This document shows positions 52,756 to 61,400 of a stretch of DNA of 64,000 nt, in pieces (the first letter of the stretch is position 1; each line of letters opens with the position of its first letter). Under the pieces are notes generated by a model. The model was not told the DNA's origin. It saw nothing but the letters and a program-made list of their open reading frames with translations, and made no database searches. Source of the stretch: Bradyrhizobium sp. CB1650 (GTDB taxonomy: Bacteria > Pseudomonadota > Alphaproteobacteria > Rhizobiales > Xanthobacteraceae); NCBI RefSeq assembly GCF_029761915.1, contig NZ_CP121695.1:2013501-2077500 (forward strand), in the 5' to 3' direction. A program made the translations under genes and the position numbers.

Positions 52756-53529
52756 TCAGGAATGGCGTCGCGTCAGGCTGATGCTGAGGCGGAAATATTT
52801 GGGCAGATAGACCGCGCGCAGGAGCTCCAGTGCCCGGCCGTCCTTGCCGAACGTCACGCGTTCGATCGAGAGCAGGGGGGAGCCGACCTTTACGCCGAGC
52901 AGCTTGGCGCTGTCCGCGTCGGCGAGATCGGCACTGATGGTCTGCTGCGCGTCCTTGATGGTGAGGCCAAGCTCGTCCTCGAAGACGCGGTACATGATGA
53001 TCGAGATCAGATCGCGCTTCTCGAGCTCGAGACCGATGTCCGGCGGATAGAACGCGTGCTCGATGGCAATCGGCGTATCGTCTGCGAGGCGTAGCCGGCG
53101 AAGCTGCCAGACGGCCCGTTCGCGCAGTTGCTCGCGAACGGCGGTGTCGTGGCGATTGGTCATGCCCTGCTGCAGGATTTTCGCGCCGGCCTGGTAGCCC
53201 GCATCCCGGATGGTTTCCGAAAACCCCATCAGGCGGCCAACCCAGTTTTCCGGCTGGTTCGAGCGCAGGAAGGTGCCGCGGCCGCGGGAGCGGGCGAACA
53301 TGCCCTCGTCGACCAGCGGCGCAATGGCATTGCGAATCGTGATGCGGCTGACCCCGAAATGACGGCCGAGCTCGGCTTCGGTCATCAGGCGGCCGGTCTT
53401 GTCGATCAGCTTGCCCTCCCGGACCTGCCGGCGAATGGCCTCGCGGATCTGGATGTGCAGGGGAATTGATCCCTCTGCGACCACCTCGACGGCGGCCGCT
53501 GACGTCTTTTTGCGCGTATCAACGGACAT
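52756..53529 (-). CDS. GntR-family (HutC/UTRA) transcriptional regulator
   Basis: This is a 257-residue regulator with the HTH L-M-T-E-A-E-L-G-R-H-F-G-V-S-R-I-T-I-R and R-G-R-G-T-F-L-R, then a UTRA domain. It sits between the ABC ATPase gene (gap 3) and the sulfatase gene (gap 31) on the same strand. This makes it a natural regulator of the operon, responding to the imported sulfate ester or its product. Confidence 0.93.
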   Translation of the reverse strand: MSVDTRKKTSAAAVEVVAEGSIPLHIQIREAIRRQVREGKLIDKTGRLMTEAELGRHFGVSRITIRNAIAPLVDEGMFARSRGRGTFLRSNQPENWVGRLMGFSETIRDAGYQAGAKILQQGMTNRHDTAVREQLRERAVWQLRRLRLADDTPIAIEHAFYPPDIGLELEKRDLISIIMYRVFEDELGLTIKDAQQTISADLADADSAKLLGVKVGSPLLSIERVTFGKDGRALELLRAVYLPKYFRLSISLTRRHS

Positions 53530-53532
53530 AGG

Positions 53533-54585
53533 TCACAGCCGCATGCGGGTCGTTGGATCGAAGAGGTGAATGTCTTGCGGCTTGGCCGCAATGGAGATCG
53601 TGTCGCCTTCGCCGGGAACGTTGCCGTCGCTGACGCGCATGCGGATCATCGTGCCGGCGCAGTCGAGATCGAGCACGGCGGTATCGCCGAGATCCTCGAT
53701 GAGATCGACGCGGGCGCCAAGTCCGCCGTCCGCCATGCGCAGCGCGCCGGGGCGAAGGCCGACGACGACCTCCCGCTCGCCCGCGGTCGTCGTCATGGTC
53801 TTGAGACGATGGCCGGCAATGATGACGTCACCGTCCACATAGCGGGCGGGAACGAGGTTCATGGGGGGATTGCCGATGAAGCCGGCGATGTCGATCGAGT
53901 TTGGACGGGCGAATACTTCTGCGGGCGTGCCGACCTGCTGGATTTCACCCGCCATGAAGACCGCCATGCGGTCCGCAAGCGTCATGGCTTCTTCCTGATC
54001 GTGCGTGACGTAGACGGCGGTCACGCCCAGCGATCGCTGCAGCTTCTTGAGCTCGGCCCGGGTTTCGAGCCGAAGCTTGGCATCGAGGTTGGATAGTGGC
54101 TCGTCGAGCAGGAACAGGCGCGCCTTACGCACGATGGCGCGCGCGAGTGCACAGCGCTGCTGCTGGCCACCGGAGAGCTGGCCCGGCTTGCGGTCGAGGA
54201 GATGGTCGATCTTCACCTTGCGCGCCGCATCCTGCACGGCGGGGGCGATCTCGGCCTTCGGCAGGTTGGCCATCTCCAGCGGAAAGGCGATGTTCTGGGC
54301 GACGGTCATGTGCGGGTAGAGCGCGTAGCTCTGAAACACCATGGCGATGTCGCGGTCGCGGGCGTCGGTCGAGGTTACATCCTTGTCGTCGATGAGAACC
54401 CGGCCCGCGGTCGGCGCGTCGAGGCCCGCAAGGATGCGCAGCGTGGTGCTCTTGCCGGAGCCCGAGGGACCGAGCAGCGCGAAGAATTCGCCCGGCTTGA
54501 TGTCGAAGTTCACGCCCTTGAGCGCGGCAAACTCGCCGTGCATCTTGACGATGTTGCGAAAACTGACCCGACCGCGGCCGCTCAT
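53533..54585 (-). CDS. ABC transporter ATP-binding protein, MalK/UgpC type
   Basis: This 350-residue ATPase has Walker A L-G-P-S-G-S-G-K-S-T-T, the signature L-S-G-G-Q-Q-Q-R, Walker B L-F-L-L-D-E-P-L-S-N-L-D and the MalK-type C-terminal OB-fold. The start at 54585 (M-S-G-R-G-R-V-S-F-R) overlaps the permease stop as ATGA. The reading frame is open far upstream, which is only a shadow of the permease gene. It energises the MalF/MalG-type pair encoded before it. Confidence 0.94.
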   Translation of the reverse strand: MSGRGRVSFRNIVKMHGEFAALKGVNFDIKPGEFFALLGPSGSGKSTTLRILAGLDAPTAGRVLIDDKDVTSTDARDRDIAMVFQSYALYPHMTVAQNIAFPLEMANLPKAEIAPAVQDAARKVKIDHLLDRKPGQLSGGQQQRCALARAIVRKARLFLLDEPLSNLDAKLRLETRAELKKLQRSLGVTAVYVTHDQEEAMTLADRMAVFMAGEIQQVGTPAEVFARPNSIDIAGFIGNPPMNLVPARYVDGDVIIAGHRLKTMTTTAGEREVVVGLRPGALRMADGGLGARVDLIEDLGDTAVLDLDCAGTMIRMRVSDGNVPGEGDTISIAAKPQDIHLFDPTTRMRL

Positions 54586-55421
54586 CGGCGCCCTCCGCCT
54601 TTGACTGCACCCACCGTCAAGCCCTTCACGATGTGCTTCTGCGCGACCACGCCGAGTACGACGACAGGCAGCATGGCGAGGACCGAGACCGCCGCGAGCT
54701 TGGCCCACAGCGTCTGCTCGACGGAGACGAAATTGAACATGGCGACCGTGACCGGACGCACGGTGTTGCCGCTGAGGACAACCGCGAACAGGAATTCGTT
54801 CCAGGCGTTGAGGAACACGAACACGACCGTCACGGCGATGCCGCCACGAACCTGGGGAATGATGATGCGCCACAAGGTCCGGAGCCGGCTGGCGCCGTCG
54901 AGATAGGCGGCCTCCTCCATCTCGAAGGGAACGTCCTCGAAATAGGAGACGAGCAGCCAGATCGCGAAGGGCAGCGAGAATGACAGATAGATCAGGATGA
55001 TGCCCTGATAGGTGTCGATCCAGCCGATGTTTCGCAGCACCAGGAAGTAGGGGATGATGATGCCGACCGGCGGCAGCATCTGCGTCGCCAGCACGTAGAA
55101 GCCGGCGAACTTCTTGCCGCGAAACCGCAGCCGCGCCAGCGCATAGGCTGCCGGGACCGCCATCAGCATGGTGACAACCGTGGTGCCCACCGAGATGATG
55201 ATGCTGGAAACGAGGTTCGGGAGGATCGATCCCGAGCCGAACAGCACGTCGCGATAGGCATCCAGCGTCGGTGAGAAAACGAGCTTGGGCGGGTAGGCGA
55301 GCACGTCGGAATCGGTCTTGAGCGAGTTCAGAACGCTCCAGATGATCGGGAACGCCCACGCCAGCAGGAAGACAAAAGAAATGGCGAGCAGGGCCGCGAC
55401 GCGGAGGCGCTTTGCGGTCAT
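54582..55421 (-). CDS. ABC transporter permease, MalG type
   Basis: This is a 279-residue protein with six membrane helices and the EAA loop E-E-A-A-Y-L-D-G-A-S-R-L-R-T-L-W-R-I-I-I-P. The start at 55421 (M-T-A-K-R-L-R) overlaps the upstream permease stop as ATGA. It imports a sugar-like compound with the MalF-type partner. Confidence 0.93.
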   Translation of the reverse strand: MTAKRLRVAALLAISFVFLLAWAFPIIWSVLNSLKTDSDVLAYPPKLVFSPTLDAYRDVLFGSGSILPNLVSSIIISVGTTVVTMLMAVPAAYALARLRFRGKKFAGFYVLATQMLPPVGIIIPYFLVLRNIGWIDTYQGIILIYLSFSLPFAIWLLVSYFEDVPFEMEEAAYLDGASRLRTLWRIIIPQVRGGIAVTVVFVFLNAWNEFLFAVVLSGNTVRPVTVAMFNFVSVEQTLWAKLAAVSVLAMLPVVVLGVVAQKHIVKGLTVGAVKGGGRR

Positions 55422-56353
55422 TTCGCCCTCCGCATCGCAAACAGGACGCCGGATATGATGATGGTCACGATGAGCAGCGCGACCGCGAGCGCCGAGCCAT
55501 AGCCGATGGACAGCTCGGTAAAGGATTTTCGATAGGCATAGAGATTGAGGATCTCGGTCGCGGTGCCGGGGCCGCCGGCCGTGACGGTGAAGATCGCCGC
55601 GAACGCAGTCAGCGCGACCATTGTCCGCATGATGACGACCATCACGATCGCCGGCCGCAGCAGCGGCAGGGTGATGCGGCGAAAGCGCTGCCAGGCCGTC
55701 GCCCGATCGAGACGTGCGGCCTCGTAGATGTCTTCCGGAAGCGAGGCAAGCGATGCCAGCAGCACCATGAACGCGAAAGGTGTCCACTGCCAGGTATGGA
55801 TCACGATCACCGAAACCATCGCGAGCAGGGGATCGCCCAGCCAGTTCTTGCCGCCGAGGCCCGCGTTGATCGCGAGAAAATCGACGATGCCGAATTCCGG
55901 CGCCAGCATGAAGGTTCGCCAGATCATGCCGACGACCGCCGGCGACAGCACCACCGGGAGGATGGCAATGACCCTGAACCATCCCTGGCCACGCTTCATG
56001 TCCATGACCAGAAGCGCAAGCGCCAGCCCGATGACGACCTGGAGCGCGACGGTCGAGCCGGTATAGATGAGGCTCACCAGCAGCGAGGACCAGAAGCGTT
56101 CGTCGGAGAGCAGCACCTGGTAGTTCTCGAACCCGACGAAGCCGTTCGTGAACGGCATCGCGAGGTCCATCCGGAATGCACTGGTCCAGATTAGGAAGAT
56201 CAGCGGAAACGTCGTCGTGGCGAGAAGCGCGAGAAACGCCGGTGCAAGCAACGCTGCTGCGAACCGGCGCTCACGCTGCGCCAAGACGCGGCCGAAATCG
56301 CTGCGAGGCGCGTCGCTGCCGATTTCGGCCGATGTCACCGCCGACGACGCCAT
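55418..56353 (-). CDS. ABC transporter permease, MalF type
   Basis: This is a 311-residue inner-membrane protein with a hydrophilic N-terminus (residues 1-32), six helices and the EAA loop E-A-A-R-L-D-R-A-T-A-W-Q-R-F-R-R-I-T-L-P. It begins 4 bases after the binding-protein gene and overlaps the next permease by ATGA, so translation of the two permeases is coupled. Confidence 0.94.
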   Translation of the reverse strand: MASSAVTSAEIGSDAPRSDFGRVLAQRERRFAAALLAPAFLALLATTTFPLIFLIWTSAFRMDLAMPFTNGFVGFENYQVLLSDERFWSSLLVSLIYTGSTVALQVVIGLALALLVMDMKRGQGWFRVIAILPVVLSPAVVGMIWRTFMLAPEFGIVDFLAINAGLGGKNWLGDPLLAMVSVIVIHTWQWTPFAFMVLLASLASLPEDIYEAARLDRATAWQRFRRITLPLLRPAIVMVVIMRTMVALTAFAAIFTVTAGGPGTATEILNLYAYRKSFTELSIGYGSALAVALLIVTIIISGVLFAMRRAK

Positions 56354-56356
56354 GAC

Positions 56357-57751
56357 TCAGCCGCGCATCATGGGCTCGATGCGGCGCTGCGCATCGTCGA
56401 GAGCGGCCTTGACCGTGGCCTGGCCGGACAGGGCCGACTGGATCGCGGTCGCCATCGTGTCGCCGATCGCCGGCCACTGCGGCACTCGCGGACGCCAATC
56501 GACGTCGGTGTCATCCTGCAGCGCTTGCATGGCGGCCTCGACGAAGTTTTCGCCAAAGCCGTTCATGAGCTTGATGTAATCGGGGTCACGCCAGATCGAG
56601 GTCCGGTTGACACCGGAACGCTTGGTCAGTCCGGCGAAGCGATGCGCCGTGCGCGCCTGCGTTTCGGCGCTCGCGGCCCACTGAATGAACAGCCAGGTCG
56701 CCTTCCTTCTCTTCTCCGGCAGCGCGGCGTTGATCGGAAAGCCCCAGTTCCAGATCGAGGTGGTGCGCTTTCCGGAGGGGCCCTTAGGCCAGCGCGCATA
56801 GGCGATTTTGCCGATCACCTTGGACTTCTCGGCATTGTTGATGACGGATGCCGACGAGTGGGCGTCGATGTAGCTTGCGACCGTTCCTTGCGAGAAGGCG
56901 TCGGCGATGTCCGGCCAGTTCCAGTTCGCGGCGGCAGTCGGCGCGTATTTCCGCATGATGTCGACATACCAGGCCAGTGCCGCCTCGGCCTCTGGACCGT
57001 TGACGGTGAGCTTGCCGCCCTTCATCCAGTCGCCACCGAATTCACGGAAGATCGACGGATAGATGTACATGTTCTGGCCGGCACCGGCGACGCCGCGCAG
57101 AGCGGCGCCCCAGACACGGTCATTGGGCGTGTTCAACGCCGCCGCGTTGGACATGTAGGCTTCGAGGGTGTCGGCCGGCTTCAGGCCCCTGGCGTCGTAG
57201 AGGTCCTTGCGATAGACCTGAATGGTAACCTCGCCGTCATAGGGCATTCCGTAGAGCTTGCCGTCGATGCCGTTGGCACTCCGCCAGGCCGGAATGATGT
57301 CGTCGAACTTGAACCACGACGAATCCGTCAGCGATTTGTCGCTCAGATATGCATCGAGCGGTTCGACCCATTTGTTCGCGGCGTAGAGTGCATAGTACAT
57401 CGGGTCCGCAGCATGGGTCGCGTAGGTGCCGGTCTTCGATGTCAGGTCGATCACGCTCTTCTGCCGGATCTGTGCCGGCGGAATCTTCTCGAAGCGGACG
57501 TCGATGCCGGACAGCGCCTTGAATTGGGGCGCCAGCGCGATCAGGTTCTCGAAATAGCTCGCCGGTATAACCGCGACCGTGATGGTCTCGCCGGAGGCCT
57601 GCTGCCAATCGATCGATGCGGATTTGTATGGAGCGAGGTCGGCGTCCTGCGCGGCGGCGCGCCGGAGAACGGCGGGCCCAAACGTCGCCAGAGCCGCAGC
57701 CGCGGTTCCGGTTTTGAGTAGCGTTCGTCGTGTCGGCTTGAATGACGTCAT
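56357..57751 (-). CDS. ABC transporter substrate-binding protein, family 1 (sugar type)
   Basis: This is a 464-residue periplasmic binding protein with a twin-arginine-like signal R-R-T-L-L-K-T-G-T-A-A-A-A-L near residue 8 and cleavage near A-A-A-Q. The family 1 fold shows L-A-P-Q-F-K-A-L-S-G-I-D-V-R-F and G-K-L-Y-G-M-P-Y-D-G-E-V. It is the first gene of the eight-gene operon leading to the sulfatase, so its ligand is probably a sulfated carbohydrate or aryl ester. Confidence 0.93.
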   Translation of the reverse strand: MTSFKPTRRTLLKTGTAAAALATFGPAVLRRAAAQDADLAPYKSASIDWQQASGETITVAVIPASYFENLIALAPQFKALSGIDVRFEKIPPAQIRQKSVIDLTSKTGTYATHAADPMYYALYAANKWVEPLDAYLSDKSLTDSSWFKFDDIIPAWRSANGIDGKLYGMPYDGEVTIQVYRKDLYDARGLKPADTLEAYMSNAAALNTPNDRVWGAALRGVAGAGQNMYIYPSIFREFGGDWMKGGKLTVNGPEAEAALAWYVDIMRKYAPTAAANWNWPDIADAFSQGTVASYIDAHSSASVINNAEKSKVIGKIAYARWPKGPSGKRTTSIWNWGFPINAALPEKRRKATWLFIQWAASAETQARTAHRFAGLTKRSGVNRTSIWRDPDYIKLMNGFGENFVEAAMQALQDDTDVDWRPRVPQWPAIGDTMATAIQSALSGQATVKAALDDAQRRIEPMMRG

Positions 57752-57954
57752 GCTGTCCTCCCGAAAATCCGGATTTTTGCGCTCCGGTTAGTTAGGACAT
57801 TTACGCAAATGTTATAACAAGTCAATCGCGGCAAAGGGGACCTCGCCGAGCCCGTTCCGCGCGATCATCGGCAAGGGGCGCGGACCGACGGCAACGCCCA
57901 CTCGCATGGGAGCCCGTGATCGATCTGAGCAAGCGCGTTGGTCTGCCGCCGTCG

Positions 57955-58758
57955 CTAGGTGTGGCGAAGTCGCTCGGAATCTGCGCGAGCGTCGCCCGTT
58001 GCGTGAATGCGGCCGGCGTATCTGGCGGTGATCGGTTGAAAGGCCGGCGGTAACGGGCCGTCGGTGAAGAGGTGGTGACAGTCTTCGAGATGGCCGCCGC
58101 GCACCGTGGCATTGCGGCCGAATTTGGTTGTGTCGGCGACAAGCACGGCTGTTCGCGAATTGGCAACGATGGATTGCCGCGCCTGGACTTCGTCGACGTG
58201 AAAGTCGAGCAGCGTGCCGTCTTGATCGACGCCGCCGACGCCGAATATTCCGTAATCGGCGCGAAAGCCCGCGAAGAAGCGCGCAGCCGCTTCGCCGACG
58301 ATATCCCGATCGAGCGGGCGGAGCGTGCCGCCCGCGATCGTGATTTCCACGTCGGGATTTTGTGCGAACGCTGCGGCCACGTTCAGATTGTTGGTGATCA
58401 CGCGCAGATCGTGACGGCGGGATAGCGCCTGCGCGACATATTCGGGGGTCGTGCCGAGCCCGATCATGAGCGAGGCCCCGTCGGGAATGAACCTGGCAGT
58501 CGCATGCGCAATGCGCCGTTTGGCGTTGGCGTTCAGTCCTTGCCGGCTTCCGTAGGCGAGATTCTGGTTCTGGACCGGGAGGCTGACGCCGCCGTGGATT
58601 CGCCGGAGCAGTCCTTGATCGCAGAGCGCATTCACGAGGCGGCGGATGGTTTGCTGCGTGACATCGAAGCGCGCCGCAAGGTGCTCGATCGAGGCGAAGC
58701 CTTCCTCGCGTACGATCTCCAGTATGTGGGCCTGACGTCCCGTCGCGGTATTGAGCAT
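57955..58758 (-). CDS. DeoR/GlpR-family transcriptional regulator
   Basis: This is a 267-residue repressor-type regulator. The N-terminal HTH has L-A-A-R-F-D-V-T-Q-Q-T-I-R-R and L-L-R-R-I-H-G-G. The DeoR C-terminal sugar-phosphate fold follows (M-I-G-L-G-T-T-P, V-I-T-N-N-L-N-V, G-G-x-L-R). DeoR regulators sense phosphorylated sugars or glycerol phosphate. The gene is divergent from the Ugp-like operon across 255 bases with a perfect palindrome, so it likely regulates that operon. Confidence 0.93.
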   Translation of the reverse strand: MLNTATGRQAHILEIVREEGFASIEHLAARFDVTQQTIRRLVNALCDQGLLRRIHGGVSLPVQNQNLAYGSRQGLNANAKRRIAHATARFIPDGASLMIGLGTTPEYVAQALSRRHDLRVITNNLNVAAAFAQNPDVEITIAGGTLRPLDRDIVGEAAARFFAGFRADYGIFGVGGVDQDGTLLDFHVDEVQARQSIVANSRTAVLVADTTKFGRNATVRGGHLEDCHHLFTDGPLPPAFQPITARYAGRIHATGDARADSERLRHT

Positions 58759-59013
58759 GAGCTCTCCGTTTCAACGAAAGTATCATTTGAACGCCGAATG
58801 CGCAATTTTCTGTTTCATATGTCGACACACTATGTTCATATGAACATAATAATCGCTACGCCGATGAATGTTGCGTGGTCATGGGAGGGTCAGCATGGAT
58901 CGGTCTGCTTGTGGTGACCGGCCTTGGGCTGCTTCGCCGGAGCAAGACTCGGCAAGCATGCGTAGCTACGTCTGCCCCCTGCACTTGCCTCCGCAGCCAA
59001 GAGCGAACAGGCC
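58759..59013. promoter_or_regulatory. divergent promoter region of the DeoR regulator and Ugp-like operon
   Basis: This stretch contains the 18-bp palindrome (58831-58848), a nearby half-site TTTCATATG (58813-58821) and A/T-rich DNA at 58795-58855 in an otherwise GC-rich region. Promoters for both directions should lie here. GTTTCAACGAAAGT near 58768 resembles DeoR-family TTTCG-type sites, but this is only suggestive. Confidence 0.55.
58831..58848. promoter_or_regulatory. perfect 18-bp palindrome, candidate operator
   Basis: TATGTTCATATGAACATA is its own reverse complement. It lies between the divergent DeoR gene and the ABC operon. TTCATATGAA-type sites fit a dimeric regulator. Binding by the DeoR protein is inferred from position only. 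Confidence 0.65.
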
Positions 59014-60033
59014 ATGTCGGCGATTACGCTGAGTCACGTCTCCAAGTCCTGGGGGGCGATGCGCGCCGTCGATGACGTCAGTCTGACGGCGGACGAGGGT
59101 TCGCTGCTGGTGCTGCTCGGGCCTTCGGGATGCGGCAAATCGACCACGCTTCGATTGATTGCGGGCCTTGAGGAGGCCGACGCCGGTACCATTGCCATCG
59201 GCGGCGTCGACGTGACCCATCTGACCCCGGCGCGACGGAAGATCTCCATGGTCTTTCAATCCTATGCGCTGTTTCCGCATTTGAGCGTGGCCGAGAATAT
59301 CGTTTTCGGGTTGCGTGTGCGGCGCGTGTCGCGCGCCGAGCGAGACGAGCGGCTTCGTCGTGTGGCCGACATCGTCGGCCTCGCGCATCTGCTCGAGCGC
59401 AAGCCGTCGCAGCTTTCCGGGGGGCAGCGCCAGCGCGTTGCGCTGGGACGGGCCATCATCGCGGAAGCGCGGGTCTGCCTCATGGACGAGCCGCTTTCGA
59501 ACCTGGACGCCAAGCTACGGCATGAGATGCGGACGGAGATCCGGGCGCTGCAACAGCGTCTCGGAATGACGATGGTCTACGTGACCCACGATCAGACGGA
59601 AGCCATGACGATGGCCGACCGTGTCGTGCTGATGCGCGACGGTCGCATCGAGCAGAACGGCTCACCCGAGGAGCTCTATAACCGTCCGGCGACGGCGTTC
59701 ACGGCGCGGTTCATTGGCACGCCTCCGATGAATCTGTTGCGCCGGAGCGATCATCTCATCGGTATCCGGCCGGAGCACATCCGCATCGTGTCGGGTGGGA
59801 CACATGTTGCGCGCGTAACGGCCGTCGAGCATCTCGGCGCCGACAGCATCGTTCTGTGCGAGATCGATGGTCAGCCGATCTCGGTCCGACTCGACGGTTT
59901 CAGCAAGGTTCAACCAGGCGATGAGGTCCGGATAGCGTGGGAGCCCGGGCACGAGCATCGCTTCGAGCCGAATTCGGAAAGAAGATTCGAGACCATCGTC
60001 AAAGAGGGCAAGCTGGCGGCATCCGGCCAATAG
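59014..60033 (+). CDS. ABC transporter ATP-binding protein, UgpC/MalK type
   Basis: This is a 339-residue ATPase with Walker A L-G-P-S-G-C-G-K-S-T-T, the signature L-S-G-G-Q-R-Q-R, Walker B V-C-L-M-D-E-P-L-S-N-L-D and a TOBE-like C-terminus. It is the first gene of the operon (the ATPase gene first, then binding protein, two permeases and phosphatase). UgpC-type ATPases serve glycerol-3-phosphate and other polyol or sugar importers. Confidence 0.94.
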   Translation: MSAITLSHVSKSWGAMRAVDDVSLTADEGSLLVLLGPSGCGKSTTLRLIAGLEEADAGTIAIGGVDVTHLTPARRKISMVFQSYALFPHLSVAENIVFGLRVRRVSRAERDERLRRVADIVGLAHLLERKPSQLSGGQRQRVALGRAIIAEARVCLMDEPLSNLDAKLRHEMRTEIRALQQRLGMTMVYVTHDQTEAMTMADRVVLMRDGRIEQNGSPEELYNRPATAFTARFIGTPPMNLLRRSDHLIGIRPEHIRIVSGGTHVARVTAVEHLGADSIVLCEIDGQPISVRLDGFSKVQPGDEVRIAWEPGHEHRFEPNSERRFETIVKEGKLAASGQ

Positions 60034-60081
60034 CAGCGACTGTTTCAGGATAGCCAAATCTGGATAACGGAGATTGATAAG

Positions 60082-61356
60082 ATGTTTGCGCGACGAACGA
60101 TGTTGATCGCGGCCGCACTCGCTGTGCTTTCCATGGGCGCTCGTCCCGCCGCCGCCGTCGATCTGACGATGTACTACCCGGTCGCCGTCGGCGGGCCGGT
60201 CACGAAGATCATCGACGATATGGTCTCGCGCTTCGAGAAGGACAATCCGGACATCAAGGTTACGGCTGTCTATGCCGGCAACTACACGGATACGATGACC
60301 AAGGCGATGACGGCCATGAAGGGCGGGCAACCGCCGCAACTGTCGGTGCTGCTGTCCACCGACGTGTTCACGCTGATGGACGAGAACGCCATTGTGCCGA
60401 TCGACGGTCTCGTCAGCGACAAAGCGTGGTTCAAGGAGTTCTATCCAGCGTTCATGGCGAACGGACAGATCGATGGCAAGACCTGGAGCGTGCCGTTCCA
60501 GCGTTCGACGATCGTGCTCTATTGGAACAAGGAGGCCTTCAGGGAGGCTGGTCTTGATCCCGAAAAGGCGCCGGCGTCCTGGGACGAAATGGTCGAAATG
60601 TCGAAGAAGCTGGTCAAGAAGGACGGCGCTGGAAACACCACGCGCTGGGGCGTCGAAATTCCCTCGACCGGCTACGCCTATTGGATGCTGCAGGCGCTCG
60701 CCATCGAAAACGGCCAGAAGATGATGAACGAGCCCGGCAACGAGGTCTACCTGACCGCACCGAAGACAGTCGCCGCCCTCGAATACTGGGTCGACCTCTC
60801 GCGCAAGCACAATGTTGCGCCGGCCGGCAGCATCGACTGGGCGACGCTGCGCACCGATTTTCTCGAGGGCAAGACGGCGATGATGTGGCACACCACCGGG
60901 AATCTGACGGCAGTGAAGGACGCCGCGAAATTCCAGTTCGGCGTTGCCATGCTTCCGGCCAAAGAGCGGCGGGGCTCGCCGACCGGTGGCGGCAATTTCT
61001 ACATCTTCAAGAGTGCGTCCCCCGAACAGCAGAAGGCGGCCGTCAAGTTCATTCAATGGATGACGTCGCCGGAACGCGCGGCGGAATGGAGCATGAAGAC
61101 CGGTTACGTGGCGGTGTCGTCGGCTGCCTACAAGACGCCCGCGATGCAGGAGTATGCGAAGGGCTTCCCACAGGCCACCGTCGCGCGCGATCAGCTCGAG
61201 CATGCGGTGCCGGAGCTCTCCGTCCACGAGAATGGTCGCATCTACAAGTTTGTCGGAGATGCCGTGCAGGCCGCGGTCACCGGCGCGCAGAAGCCGCAAG
61301 AGGCGCTGGCAGCCGCGCAGCAGCAGGCCGACCGCGTCCTGCGCGCCTACAAATAG
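60082..61356 (+). CDS. ABC transporter substrate-binding protein, UgpB type
   Basis: This is a 424-residue periplasmic binding protein with a signal peptide of about 25 residues (R-R-T-M-L-I-A-A-A-L-A-V-L, cleaved at A-A-A-V). The family 1 fold includes M-Y-Y-P-V-A-V-G-G-P, V-P-F-Q-R-S-T-I-V-L-Y-W-N and G-S-P-T-G-G-G-N-F-Y. These features are near the UgpB glycerol-phosphate site, so a phosphorylated or polyol ligand is likely. Confidence 0.94.
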   Translation: MFARRTMLIAAALAVLSMGARPAAAVDLTMYYPVAVGGPVTKIIDDMVSRFEKDNPDIKVTAVYAGNYTDTMTKAMTAMKGGQPPQLSVLLSTDVFTLMDENAIVPIDGLVSDKAWFKEFYPAFMANGQIDGKTWSVPFQRSTIVLYWNKEAFREAGLDPEKAPASWDEMVEMSKKLVKKDGAGNTTRWGVEIPSTGYAYWMLQALAIENGQKMMNEPGNEVYLTAPKTVAALEYWVDLSRKHNVAPAGSIDWATLRTDFLEGKTAMMWHTTGNLTAVKDAAKFQFGVAMLPAKERRGSPTGGGNFYIFKSASPEQQKAAVKFIQWMTSPERAAEWSMKTGYVAVSSAAYKTPAMQEYAKGFPQATVARDQLEHAVPELSVHENGRIYKFVGDAVQAAVTGAQKPQEALAAAQQQADRVLRAYK

Positions 61357-61363
61357 GGAAACG

Positions 61364-61390
61364 GCGGGATGGCGGCGATCGCCATCCCGC
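61364..61390 (+). promoter_or_regulatory. intercistronic hairpin after the binding-protein gene
   Basis: A perfect 11-bp stem, GCGGGATGGCG / CGCCATCCCGC, with loop GCGAT lies 8 bases after the UgpB-type stop and 10 bases before the next start. Such hairpins protect the upstream message or attenuate read-through, which raises binding-protein output relative to the permeases. No T-run follows, so it is not a full terminator. Confidence 0.7.
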
Positions 61391-61400
61391 TAGCCTACGG

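Noticed and set aside
53533..55440. A single 635-residue fusion of permease-like and ATPase sequence
   Set aside because: The first 285 residues are an Arg/His-rich shadow of the MalG-type gene. The ATPase starts at 54585 in an ATGA overlap.
59662..61299. A 545-codon open frame antisense to the Ugp-like genes
   Set aside because: Shadow frame; composition is rich in Arg, His and Gly with no motif.
60681..61400. Upstream extension of the UgpA-type permease
   Set aside because: It is a shadow of the binding-protein gene; the true start at 61401 matches the family.
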